Source: Artemia franciscana (taxonomy: Eukaryota; Arthropoda; Branchiopoda; Anostraca; Artemiidae). Taken from it: DNA of 64,000 nt. Both the position numbers and the translations under genes were made by a program. Shown here one piece after another: positions 27,715 to 39,848 of the stretch (the stretch's first letter is position 1; each line of letters opens with the position of its first letter). Below the pieces are notes generated by a model. The model was not told the origin of the DNA, searched no databases, and saw only the letters and a list, made by a program, of their open reading frames with translations. Where the stretch lies: positions 44,641,687 through 44,705,686 of the forward strand of contig NC_088863.1 in NCBI RefSeq assembly GCF_032884065.1. Direction: 5' to 3'.

Positions 27715-28195
27715 CATATACAATGGATACAATTGAACTAGAAAACTATTACGGCTGCAAACTACACAGGTGTTACACGACTTACCAGCGACTTAGCTTC
27801 GAAACAGAATGCAGTCGTTTGCAAAAATTATTCCATCATCATCCATCAGATCGACCCACTCCTTTCCTGAGAATTTTGAAGATACATTGGCTATTGCTCG
27901 TCGCCTTGGACCCATGGTTTCTCTATAACTATGATTTACAATCCTAATCGGCCCAAAATTAAAGAAGCAGCACGTATTATATCTGATGATAATAGATTTA
28001 TCACAGAACAGTCCACTCAAGATCCTCCCGATCTCGTGGCTCAAATAGCGAAATTGAAATTTTAGGAAATAATCAATGATATTGGTAAAAGACATGTATT
28101 TGGAAAGGTGGCAGCATATGTGTATACGATTTAACTTAAAAATGGGAGCTGTCACACATGCAAGTATTTTTCCAGGGTGGTTTTACCGAAACTTT
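27715..28195 (+). pseudogene. Relic of a Helitron Rep protein, second lineage
   Basis: In shifting plus-strand frames the following can be read in order: ITAANYTGVTRL (near 27750); a segment with IHQIDPLLS; DTLAIARRLGP; ITMIYNPNRPKIKEAARI (27927-27980); PPDLVAQIAKLKF; INDIGKRHVFGKVAAYVYT (28073-28130); and GAVTHASIFPGW where the HUH motif (His-hydrophobic-His) would be. The order and spacing correspond to the stretch just before and across the HUH motif of the Helitron at 50153-54427, but the sequence is clearly different, so it comes from another Helitron lineage. Stops and frameshifts are frequent and the second His of the HUH motif is lost. The nickase domain is dead. No Helitron ends were found nearby. 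Confidence 0.6.
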
Positions 28196-28805
28196 GATGA
28201 CGCTATTAAATTAAGAAAAATACCACATTGTCTGCGATTAAAAAACAAGTGACAGAGTTCACATTTTCTGTGGTTAGAAGACAAGCGACAATGAGAATCA
28301 ATATGTATAAGCCTGCCACTTAGCCGATCCGGGGGCTAGCGGCGAAGTTACCGGGCTCTTGGTACTATAAATTCTATTGACGAAAGGATTTTATAAGAAT
28401 AAGAGAAAGATAAGGGAAGGAGAGAAGGCATTGAATTATGAATTAATCTAGGCCATATGAATAGAGAATATTGGGGGTTTATTACTCAAATGATAATAAC
28501 AGTTCTTCGTTTTTTAACAATATAGTGTTTAGGCCAAACAGCGCCAATAACGTAAGAGCAGAACACCGTTCTATTTCACTTACGTACCTTAAAATTGAAG
28601 CAATATCCTGTTATATATTCAGATTGAATATTGGCCACGAAGAAGAGAGAGACTTGGTCTTTCACAATTGTCTTTTTTCTATGAATAAAGAGACAATAAT
28701 GAAGAAGGTAGAGTAGAGTACTCAACGATGTTAAAGCGGAGTTTCCTGAAGATCTGGGAAACTGAGGTAATAGACAGTACAAAATATTTATTTAAACAAA
28801 TATAT
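28196..28805. other. Nothing recognised
   Basis: Possibly the downstream continuation of the dead Helitron Rep, but no motif supports it. The 81-codon frame at 28471-28716 is unassigned. Confidence 0.35.
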
Positions 28806-28870
28806 CAAGCAGTTTGTGGTAACACAATTTAAATAAAGAGTGACCCTCACTAACTTTAACGAAACACAGT
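28806..28870 (+). repeat. Diverged terminal end of a family R element
   Basis: TCAAGCAGTTTGTGGTAACA followed by AATAAAGAGTGACC matches the first ~40 bases of family R; similarity ends soon after. Confidence 0.6.
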
Positions 28871-29535
28871 GAATAAAACAACAGTAAAAACAAGAAATTT
28901 TATAATAATATATTCATAGAAAATAAACTACTGTTAATTTGATTTCAAAAGGGAAAAAAAATTAAATAAGTTTCAAGACATTCATCAAAAGTCATTAGCC
29001 AAAGAAACCTTGCAGTATTTTATAAAAGAGTTGGGAATGCCCCAAGCACAAGAATTCTGATTGTAACTAAACATCAAAATTCTTTTGTGTGAGAACCTCA
29101 AAGCTCCTTTGTACAGATGTACAAATTTTACCTTAAAACAACAAGGTAAACCTGAAGGTAAACAGCAGGGATTGAGGGGGAAGGGCATGTCCTTCACATT
29201 TAAGAGAGGATCAAAGAGCTCATGGCAACGAAGTGTTGCTGTGAAAACTAATGATACAAAATTAAAAGTTAGATTACAAGACATATACGAAAAGACTTTA
29301 TGTTTGTATAGATCCTAAATATACCAAATTCAGTACTTTAAGTTTGCACATTAGATACTAAACTACTTACATAGGAAAATTGCATATATTTACAAAAGGA
29401 GATTAAACACCCCTAGAATGAAATTTGAGCAGAAGGAAATTGCTAGCTCTTAAACTGAAGGTTTAAGTCTCTATTTGCAACAATTCGAAATGTATATTTT
29501 CCGCGAAGTATGACCATTTCCGCACATTTGCTATT
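28871..29535. other. Nothing recognised
   Basis: A 77-codon frame at 29085-29318 (basic, no domain) is not called as a gene. Confidence 0.4.
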
Positions 29536-30572
29536 TCAAACAGTTCGGGGTAACGAGCTTATAAGTAATCAGAGATGCGGATTAGTAGTAACCGAAAATC
29601 TAAGAATCAAGAATCTTGGTAACAATGGATATTCAAAAGAATCAAATTTTAATGCTTCTTCAAAATGTATAAAATTCTTTAAGCTTAGTGTTACTCACCA
29701 CAAGTTACGAGCCTGGGAAAATTTGCCAAAGTTTTAAAAAAAGAAGCAAAGCACTCCCAGAATATCATCTGAGCTTAATGAAAATCCCACCATGAGATTC
29801 AGCGTATTCGATTACACTACTGGAGACGTTTCAAGATCCTACATGCAAAAATGTGCAATTTTCCATTTTTTGCCAGAAGCGAGACCACGAAAGTTTTTAT
29901 ATATTTTTTTTTTGTTTGATATTCCACGGGAGTGATCACACACAGCCAGTGATCCTAGAAGATTGGAAGAGGGCTCATTTGGTCTAAAAACAAAAGTTCT
30001 AGGGCCGTTTTTAAGTGACCAAAAATATTGGATTGCAGCTAGCTCCCCCACGGTTTTTTTTTCAAAGTCACCCGATCAATATTTTAAGATATCTATTTTG
30101 TTCAGCAGAGAAGAAAGATCTAAAAACTATGTCTTTGAGGATAATGAACCCTCACAGCCTCTGGGGGTAAGGCTACAAGCTAGGAACTTTGCCCATTGTT
30201 TATGTATAGTATTGGCTATTTGGCTATTGGGTATATAGATTTTCTTTTGGTGGATTATCTGGGGGGGGGTACATGTGTGCATCTTTCCTTGAAGTGATTT
30301 TTCATGGAGAAAGAAATTTTCCATGGAGGGAGAGCTGGATTCCCCAGCATTACTTAAAAAAGACCAGAAACTAAACATAACAAAAACAAGTTTTTTCAAC
30401 TGAAAGTAAGAAGCAACATTAAAACTTAAAAGGAACAGAAATTATTACGTATATGAGTGGGTCACCCTTTCCTCAATACTTCACTCTTTACGCTAAAGCT
30501 TGTCTTAGAACTTTAAAGAAAGGTTAATATGCTAATTAAACGATCGTTGTATTTTAGGAGTGATTCTTCAAT
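29536..30572 (+). repeat. Family R unit R9, forward, diverged
   Basis: Starts TCAAACAGTTCGGGGTAACG and keeps the block order, including AGGGCCGTTTTTAAGTGACC and a half foldback at about 30395-30530. It then meets the foldback of R10. Confidence 0.72.
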
Positions 30573-30871
30573 AATTAAATAAAAAAAACTAATTTTTTAG
30601 CTGAAAGTAAGGAGCGACATTAAAACTTAAAACGAACAGAAATTACTCCGTATATAAAATGGGTTGTCCCCTCCGCAATCCCTCGCTCTTTACGCTAAAG
30701 CTTTTAATTGTTTTAAAAAGTAGAATTGTGGCAAAGAGTCAAACTTTAGCGTGAAGAGCGAGGGATTGCGGAGGGGACAACCCATTTTATATACGGAGTA
30801 ATTTCTGTTCGTTTTAAGTTTTAATGTCGCTCCTTACTTTCAGCTAAAAAATTAGTTTTTTTTATTTAATT
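30573..30871. repeat. Near-perfect ~300-bp foldback
   Basis: Left arm about 30573-30702 and right arm about 30745-30871 are inverted copies, from AATTAAATAAAAAAAACTAA to its complement, with almost no mismatches and about 43 bases between them. The best preserved foldback in the window. Confidence 0.93.
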
Positions 30872-32341
30872 TCTGAACGTTTTTGAATTAATGCATGTTT
30901 GGTTTTGGCTCTCCGCACATAAATTATTAAAATGAAATTTGTTTATTAATTCTTTTTTTGGCTAAATGGCTTTCTCTTAGTTTTGATCAGACGATTTTGA
31001 GAAATAAGGGGTGGAGAAGGAGGCCTAGTTGCCCTCCAATTTTTCGGTTGCTTAAAAAGGCAACTAGAACTTTTAATTTTTAACGAACGTTTTTATTAGT
31101 AAAAAATATACGTAACTTATAAATTAGCAGCTTACGTAACAAACTTTCATAATCTTATATTTTTATTATGTGTACGAGGGGGTTGGTATCCTCTTTAATA
31201 CCTCGCTCTTTACACTAAATCCTAATTTGTCCAATGTCCGAATTGGACAAATCTTTGTCCAATTCTTTAAGAATGACCCCTGAATCAGAAAGACCGTAGA
31301 ATAAATAGTTGAAATTACTAAAATAAAAAGCGAGGTATTTATCTCCTCCTAAATACCTCGCTCTTTATGCTAAAGTATTTTTCGAACCCCTCATATGCGC
31401 AATAATCTCTGTTCGTTTTAAGTTTCAATGCTACTCCTTCCTTTCATTTGAAAAAATGTTTTCATGTTTATTTTCATTGTTTTCTTATAGTAATGCTAGA
31501 AAATCATGCGCCCTTTTCCTTGAATTTTTCTTCCCCCATGACAGATTCCTCCAAGGAAAGATCCTCCAACATAGCCCCTCCCCTCAGCCCCACCCCCCAA
31601 ACAAAATAAAATCCCCCTGAAAACGTCTGTACATTTCCCAATAACCATTACTATATGTAAACACTGGTCAAAGTTTGTAACTTACAGCCCCTTCCCCAGG
31701 GATTGTGGGGGAGTAAATCGTCCCCAAATACATAGCTATTATGGTTTTCGACTATGCTGAACAAAATGGCTATCTCAAAATTTTGATCCGTTGACTTTGG
31801 GAAAAAATGAGCGTGGGAGGGGGCCTAGATGACCTCCAATTTTTTTGGTCACTTAAAAAGGGCACTAGAACTTTTCATTTCCATTAGAATGAGCCCTCTT
31901 GCGGCATTCTAGGATCAATTGGTCGATACGATGACCCCTGGGAAAAAGAAAAAAAAACAAACAAAAAACAAAGAAATAAACACGCACCCCTGATTTGTCT
32001 TCTGGCAAAAAATACAAAATTCCACATGTTTGTAGATAGGAGCTTGGAACTCCTAAAATATGGTTGTCTGATACGCTGAATCTGATGGTGTCATTTTCGT
32101 TAAGATTCTACGACTTTTAGGGGGTGTTTCCCCCTATTTTCTTAATTAAGGCAAATTTTCTCAGGCTCGTAACTTTTGATGGGTAAGAGTAAACTTATGA
32201 TGAAACTTATATATTTAAAATCAGCATTAAAATGCGATTCTTTTGATGTAGCTATTGATATCAAAATTCAAGTTTTTAGAGTTTTGGTTACTATTGAGCC
32301 GGGTCGCTCCTTACTACAGTTCGTTACCACGAACTGTTTGA
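30852..32341 (-). repeat. Family R unit R10, reverse, complete
   Basis: Runs from the outer edge of the foldback to the palindrome at 32317-32336 plus TTTGA. Carries a short extra palindrome at 31225-31252 (11-bp arms ATTTGTCCAAT) not seen in other copies. Confidence 0.87.
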
Positions 32342-32349
32342 TTGAAACA

Positions 32350-33185
32350 AAAAGTTAAACTTTAGTGTAAAGAGCGATTTATTGAGGAGGAGGTACCGCC
32401 CTCATATACATAATAATTTCTGTTTGGTTTAAATTTTATTATTGCCCCTTACTTTCAATTGAAAAAATATGTTTTTTTTTCAGAAGTAATGATCGCTGTA
32501 GATTCGTAATTGTGACCAGTCATTGTAGATTATCAGAAGAGGAAGACTCATTTCATCGGAAATTTAAAGCTCTAATGTCATATTTAAGCATCGAAAAACT
32601 TTCTGCCACAGATAAGTGCCGATTTCGGACATTTTTCCGCAAAAAAAGCCCAAACATATCGAATGACGGTGGGAATATAGCCCATTACTATGTAAGGAGC
32701 GACTCAGGCTAATAGTACCAAACTCTATGAAAAAGCTTACATTATTCTTTTAATCTAAGTAATACATTAAAATAATTCCTTTTTATGCTGATTTCAAATA
32801 TATAGAATTCATAAGATTTAAAGTTGCCAATCAAAAGCTACGGAACTGAGAAAATTTGCCTGATTGTTCGACAGGGAGAGACATTCCCAAAATGCCAAGA
32901 AATCTTCTGGAAAATTGCGCCATTAGATTCAGCATATCATACAACTCTGATGTTGAGGATTCAGGCTCTTATACAAAACTTTGAAATTTTGTGTTTTTTT
33001 CTCAGAAGAAAGACCAAAGATGCATGTTTATTTGTTGCTGTTTTTTTTTTTTTTTTTTTTTTTTTTTTTCAAGGGTGGTCGTACCGAAGAAAATGGTTCT
33101 TGAGGGCTGGGAGGCGGCTCATTCGAACGAAAATTAAAATGTTCTAGTGTACTTTTTAAGTAGCTGAAAACGTTTTGTCACAGAA
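32350..33185. repeat. Family R fragments: half foldback (32350-32480) and diverged forward leader (32690-33185)
   Basis: The first piece has AAACTTTAGTGTAAAGAGCG and a CTTACTTTCAATTG end. The second has AAGGAGCGACTCAGGCTAAT, then the leader blocks with ATTAGATTCAGCATATCA. Confidence 0.62.
33041..33069. repeat. Poly(T) run of about 28 bases
   Basis: Uninterrupted T run inside the diverged family R fragment. Confidence 0.95.
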
Positions 33186-33329
33186 AAGTGGCGTTATAAG
33201 CCATTTTGTGGCACTAAATTACAATTTTGCCACAAAGAGGACCAATCTGCTATTGATTGAAAATTAAAGCCAATCGATCTAAAAGCATCAAAATCTATAT
33301 ATTGTAAATTTTAGATGCAGAGACAGTAA

Positions 33330-33915
33330 TGCCACATGGTGGCTTTTTCGTTTCTAAAATGCTGCGTAACCCATATAAGGTAAATTGACATTTATTTTAA
33401 TGCTTGATTTAGCTAAGTTGATTCGCTTGATTAGATTATTCGTAAGATTATGTTCAGTGACGCATAATTGAGCATCAGCTACTATGAACGAAGGATGGTG
33501 AATCATTAGGCAGGGGGGGGGGAACCGATGCCTAAAATAGTGCATATCAACCCCCAAATTGCCTAACTCTCGACGAGGTTTCAAATAAATAAAGAAAAAC
33601 GTGTGCTTGTCGGGAGGGAGGGGGTAGAAATTAATCTCTAATTACCTTTCTATGTAGACTAAACATGGATAAGGGTATTGCGGGCTACTAGCTCCCATTT
33701 TATTGTAGAAAAATATTTTGACATTCATTTTAAATATTTATTCAACTAAATTGATCAACTTCAGATTTCGGGAATTACAACCGATGCATATCAGCTATGA
33801 TGAAGAAGGAATGTTAAGCCATTGTGTAGGAGGGGACTGCCAGATGCCTCAGACAGTGCATTTGAATGTCTAAATTTCCCAAGAAAATTTAGAATGAATC
33901 TTGGGGACGGGGGAA
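33330..33915. repeat. Diverged direct duplication (~230-bp copies)
   Basis: A segment with GACATTTATTTTAA, GCATCAGCTACTATGAA, AACCGATGCCTAAAATAGTG and CCCAAATTGCC (33380-33570) recurs, diverged, at 33722-33895 with GACATTCATTTTAA, GCATATCAGCTATGATGAA, GATGCCTCAGACAGTG and TAAATTTCCC. No coding signal. Confidence 0.55.
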
Positions 33916-34414
33916 CGGAGTAAAAATTTAATTATAGTCTCTCGTCATTTTCGAAAATATTTTTGATCTTTGCCTCTATTAGTAGTACTGGGGGGTACTA
34001 GTACCCCTCCCATTGCGAAAATATTTTAGTAGTAAAATATTTTGTAGTATAAAAGATTATATGCACCCGCCTACTGGCAAAGAGGCGGAAAACGGAGGTT
34101 GGAGCATCATGAGCCTCGCCAGAAGGTTTCTTGGCAGGGGTTTGGCAGTTGCTACTAGGATCTTTGTTTTCAGCAAGCTAAAAGGGTAATAATATATCAC
34201 ATATCCCGTTTATATGATATGTTTAATGTCTTCTTGTTTCCCAGAAGGCGGGAAAAAAAATGCAACAAATTAGATCCTTTAACACAAGTAATGCTCTACG
34301 AAAAATAAATTTAGAATTAAAGAACCAGGGTTGAAGGGTGGTAGCTCTCCTCACATTTAGAGTAACCCTTGAAATGTTACGAAAAATGAGCGGAAATTTA
34401 CTAGAAGATGTTTC

Positions 34415-34730
34415 CTCAAATAAAAAGTTAAGAGTAACATTAAAATTAAAAATAAACTGTAAATATTCCGTATATGAGGGGAGGCTTCCCTCTCCTCGAC
34501 CCGTATTCCTTACATTAAAGTTTTGTAATGACTTATAAACTCTTTTCATTCCATTTCAACAGCTCTTGTGTTGGAGCAGCCGTCCTTAAGGAATTGGGAC
34601 AATAAGTCAAACTTTAGCGAAAATAACAGGGGGTTAAGGAGGAGGCAGCCCATCTCATACATTAAACAATTTTGGTTTATTTTGGGTTTTGGTATCACTC
34701 TTCGTTTAATGCGAGAACACTCGTTTTTGT
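34415..34730. repeat. Diverged family R foldback
   Basis: Arms with GAGTAACATTAAAATTAAAA and CTCCTCGACCCG on the left; AAACTTTAGCGAAAATAACA and GGTATCACTCTTC on the right. Confidence 0.6.
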
Positions 34731-36924
34731 TTTATTTAATCTAATAATTAATCTAGCAAATAAGCCCTCAAGATGCTATTAGAAACTAATAAAATTTAAA
34801 AGAAAAAAATCATAGCAATAGTCACCCTCAGTTTCATACTCAGTAACGGTTAAAGCGAAATGTGATATTAAAGCTTTAAATGGACAAAAATTACAGTGAA
34901 AAAAAGAGCTTATTTTAAACAATCAAAGTTTCAGTTCAAATGTTTTGAAAGGAAATCAATAAAAAAGCCTACAAGGTTTCAATTACCAACTAGCCTCCCT
35001 TTAGGTTATTCCAAAGAACATCAGACAATTTCAACACTTTAGCCTTCAGACTTGAGATTAACCTGAAAAATCCTTTATTATCCTCTAACATGCTTGCTGT
35101 ATCTGCCAATGAGGTTAAAACTTCGGTCAAAAGGTAATTAGATAAATGGAAAGATACGATAAATATTCAGATACTTAAATCTGAGCCCTTTAAAATTTCT
35201 ACTCTGTAAAATTATAGGTTTGGAATGGTCATTTATTAGAAAACAAAATGCGAAATTTGCTGCGCTAAAAAATGTGTTTCACTTAAATTTCAAAGTCGAA
35301 ATAGGTTTTGTTGCAGTTTCAGCGTGAAGGCAGCTCTTTTATTTTATTTTCTATTCAGTGTTTATATTTTGATCTTTATTGTGAGTTGCTTTATGTGTTT
35401 TTCTCTTTCTTCGAAGCCTTTTCTACCCTGAAGTGAAAGTTTCAGCCAAAAAATATACTTCTACTATAGAAATTTTTCAATGTCTAAGCTATATTATTGG
35501 TTTTCCTACGTTTGTATTTTTCATTAAGTTGTCTAGCTAATGTGCTCTTAAATTTTACTCTAAAAGATTCTTATATACTAAAGATTTTTAAAAACTAGGC
35601 TAAAGACCATTAATAATAGTCCTTTAATCAACATAATAAGTCGAATGGACTTGTCGACGCATTATTGCAAATTTTGTTCAAGTACTAGTTGCTTGATTAA
35701 TTTAAACTGAAGAAGTTTGTAAAAATACCAATATGGATTCAAACTACTATCTTGTGCTCTAAAAATTAGCTCTTTTGTACTAATATAGTCAGTCCCTCCA
35801 GTAATTGGTTCAAGGTTGCCTAATAAGAGTTTTTTGGCATTGAAAAATTAATATTGAGGCTCAGTTTTCCATCCTAACCACTCTAGCTATTCATTTAACT
35901 GCAATATAGAGTTTGATCATCCGTTCGATTGAATCGTTATATTTCTACATACTTTTACGCATAAATACAAAGCTAATAGCATTTTTCATATATTTTGTTG
36001 TGGCTCTTTTTTCTGATGGCCTTTTTTCATATATATAGTTTAAGTTTCATTTTCTCTTCTTTACAACCCGAAGCTACTAGATGTTTGTATAAGTATGTTG
36101 GTTCGGAAGATAGTGGATTGGCTACCCCATCCTCACCCTAAACATTGTCCCTCTGCAAAGCCATATAAGCTGCGTAGCGTCCTGACAATCTAAGAGGGAT
36201 TTACACCTGATGTGTTGTAATTTGATGAAACTGTCAATAATGTACAAAGAATGTATCTATTTTTACATTTTTGCCGAGTTTGGTTCCTCTAAACAACTTT
36301 CTGTATACATGCCTGACACACGTGAAAAATAGAAAATATAGCTTAAGAAATGGGTAGAGCATATCATACAAGCGACAGCGCTCACAGGGAAAGATGTGTG
36401 AAAATATTGAACCTAGGAACGCAAAATATCCGGGAACTCAAAATTAAAAATGTTTCAAAAAATATCATACTTTTCAGTCAAAAATACATTTTGTTCGAAC
36501 TTTGCTGTACAAGGAGTTACTGAAGGTTCCCATCCCCAGAAAAGATTTGACGAGCGGCACTGCAAGCCAACAAAGTGTTTCTCAACATTTAAATACCTTA
36601 AAAATAAGAAACCTTCTTCGCTGCTTTCTATTATAAGAAGCTTTCTATTAAAATCACATTAGTACTGCCTTCTTGTGCAACGGCTACGAATGCAGCCGAC
36701 AGAAAGCTTGAAAATGAATCATCAAAAATTGATAAGATTTTGTCGATTATTCTAAGACTTCAAAAGCGACAAAACATTAAAAATACTACTCTTTTAACAA
36801 TGCATATAAACGGTATTTTAAGACTATAATGCTCACTATGAACACAGATAAATTATTGTACGGGTACTGACACTGATATAGTATTTTTGAAAAGGAGGGG
36901 AAAGGGCTATAGATTCGAAATGTT
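34731..36924. other. 2.2 kb without recognised genes or repeats
   Basis: AT-rich; no supported exon or element. The 70-codon frame at 36450-36662 has no recognisable feature. Confidence 0.45.
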
Positions 36925-38165
36925 TATCTTGGGTCGCTGTAACCGAGAAACCAATGTAAAAAGCATTATTTTCAGTACTTTCAATAGCTCCCCATTTGGA
37001 AAGCTACGACCTTGACAAAATTTACCAGATTTTTGAAAAAGGAGGGAAACACCCCCTAGAAGTCAAATAATCTTAATGAGAATCACGCCTCCAGATTCAG
37101 CGTATCGGTTAACCCTACCATAGAGGTTTCAAGCTCCTATTTGCAAAAATGTGAAATTTCATATTTTTTTGCCAGAAGAAAGATCAGGATGTGCGTTTAT
37201 TTATTTTTCCCAGGGATGATTGCATTGGCTAAGTATTCCTAGCATATAGGGAGAGGTCTTGTTCGAAGAGAAATTAAAAGTTTTAGTGTAATTTTTAAGT
37301 GATTAAAAATGGAGGGCAACTAGGCCCCCTCCCACACCCTTTTTTCCAAAACCGTCCGATAAAAATTTTGAGATAGCCATTTTGTTCAGCATAATTAAAA
37401 TTCGCAATAACACTGCCTTTTGAAATAACATAACCATCCACAGCCCCTGGGAAAAGGTCTTTAAATCATAAAATTTGCCCATTGTTTACGTATAGTACTT
37501 GCTATTGGGAAGTATGCATGCAGTTTTTGGGTGGGAGTGGGGGATTTCCACGGGGAGAGTTTTCCATAGGGAAACAAGTTCCCAGGGGATGAAATTTTAG
37601 GGGAAATCTTACATTCGGGGAATTTTAAAAAGTCCTTTACGAAACTCTTTTTATATGTCTTGCTTTCTCTTTTTTGACCCAATTTTATGCGTAGAGACGT
37701 TAAGCGTAATAGTCCGAGATAAATTTTTGCAGAGATTGAATTGTCTCAAGGATATTTCCGTGAGAAGTGGGGATTTTCCTAGGATTTGGAGCCAGACATC
37801 CTTGTATTATTTAAAAAATGATAAAAAACTGAACTAAAAATGAAGTTTTTTCAATTGAAATTAAGAAGTAACATTAAAACTAAAAACCAAAAGAAATAAT
37901 TACGTATATAAGGGGGTTGCCCAATTCTCAACACCTTGCTGTTTAGGATAAAGTTTGAATGTTGTCCAAATTCTTTAAGAGCGAATCCTGAAACACAAGG
38001 GTCGTTTAATTAGAACAATAAGAAGCTTTTCTAAAGATGCTAAAAACTTAAGCCTGAAGAGCAAGGTGTTGAGGAGGAAGCAACCCCTCCCCCTTATATA
38101 CGTAATAATTTCTATTCGTTGTAAGTTTATACTCTTCTCCCTACTTTCTGTTGAAAAAACTTGTT
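36925..38165 (+). repeat. Family R copy R13, forward, diverged, ending in a foldback
   Basis: Leader blocks (AATCACGCCTCCAGATTCAG, AGGGCAACTAGGCCCCCTC, AGCATAATTAAAA) run to 37840. A degenerate foldback follows at about 37845-38165, with AACATTAAAACTAAAA on the left and TTCTATTCGTTGTAAG on the right. Confidence 0.65.
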
Positions 38166-38284
38166 TTTATAACCTTTTTCAATTAAGGGCTTATCTATGT
38201 GTAGCTTTTGAAAACAGAACGAACGTTCTATATTAATCCTATACCTTCTCCAAATCAAATAAAAGAAAAAAAAAACAATACTTC

Positions 38285-38550
38285 TCTTTTCCTGAAAGTA
38301 AGGCGCAAAATTAAAACTAAAAACGAACAGAAATTATTCCGTATATGGAAGGAGCTGTCCCCTCCTCATTATCCCTCTCTTTACGCTAAAGTTTTTCATT
38401 GCTTTAAAAAGTAGAGTTGTTGCAAAGAATCAAACATTAGCGTAAACAATGACGTGTTAAGGAGGGGAGAGTCCCTTTTATATACGAAAAAATTTCTGTT
38501 CGTTCTAAGTTTCAATTTCGCTCCTTGCTTTCAGTAAAAAAAAAATATTT
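38285..38550. repeat. Family R foldback, moderately diverged
   Basis: Arms with AACGAACAGAAATTATTCCG and CCCTCTCTTTACGCTAAAG on the left, and the inverted counterparts on the right ending CTTTCAGTAAAA. Confidence 0.78.
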
Positions 38551-38559
38551 TTTTTTTTT

Positions 38560-39848
38560 CATTTAATTTCCGAACGTTTTTCAACTAATATCAGGTTTGA
38601 ATTTCAGATACATGAAAAATTAAGACAAAATTGCCATATTATATCTGGCAAAGTCTCCCCCCCCCTGTATTTAATTTCCTCTGCAAAGCTTACCAACAGA
38701 AACTACCCGCTCAGTTTAAAAGCATTTACGTATAAAATAACTGCTTCCCCACTGAAAATACTTTTATCGGAAAAATATGAATATACTTCCCAATAACCAA
38801 TAAAATGGTTATTGGTAAAACCCGTGAGTGTGGAGGGGTCAAGTTATCTTTAAAATGTAGTTATTAAATCTGTCGACCATTCTAAACCAAAATTGATTAT
38901 CTCAATTTTTTTACGGGAAGACTTTGGTGAAAGAATGGGCGTGGGAGGGGGTAACAACCCGGTAAAAGTTTCCCCCAGAAAATTCCCCTTAGCATTTCCA
39001 CATGTAAAATTGAGTCGACAAAGAGAAAGTAAGACTAATAAAAAGAAATCTTTATTTGAATTCTGGCCAATTCCCCAAGCGTAAACTTTCCGCTTGAAAG
39101 TTCATCACCCAGAAACTTCCATCCCCATGAAAAATTATCTCCGTTGAAATTACCCCTCAGCAGAAAGTTCCACTCCCCCTCCCAAAAAAAAGAAATTATG
39201 TATACTTCCCAATAGCAAATACTATACACAAACAATAGGAAAACTTAATAACGTAAAGACCTTTCTCCAGGGGCTGTGGGGGTCATTCTATTGAATTTTC
39301 CAAAAGCATAATTTGATTTCGATCGGACAATTTTAAGGGAAAAGGGGTGAGAGGGGGGCTAGTTACCCTCCAATCTTTTTGGTCACTTAAAAAGGGCAAT
39401 ACACCTTTAAATCCCGTTTGAATGAACACTTTCCCGATATTCTAGGACTATTGGTTCGATGTAATTACCCTTGGGGAAAACGAACAAATAAATAAACATG
39501 TGTCCATAATCTTTCTTCTGGCGAAAAAAAAATCACATTCTTGCGAATGGGAGTTTATTACTTCTACAATAGGATTCTTGGGTATACTCAAACTGGTGAT
39601 GTGACTTTCATTAAAATTTATTAATTTTTAGGGGGTGTTTCTCCCTTTTTTTAAAATCAGGCAAATTTTTCTCATGCTTAAAGCTTTTGATGGGCAATAC
39701 TGAACTGAATGAATCCTATATATTTGAAATCAGCATAACCATCCAATTCTTATGATGCATCTATAGATATAAAAATTCATTTTTAGAGTCCTGGTAATAT
39801 TGAGCCGCGTCGCTCCTTACTTACAAATCTTTACCATGAACTATTTTA
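38560..39848 (-). repeat. Family R copy R14, reverse, diverged
   Basis: Family blocks in reverse order (TTTTTTGGTCACTTAAAAAG-type near 39380, ATATTCTAGGACTATTGG) ending GAGCCGCGTCGCTCCTTACT and a decayed palindrome (TTTACCATGAACTATTTTA). Confidence 0.68.
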
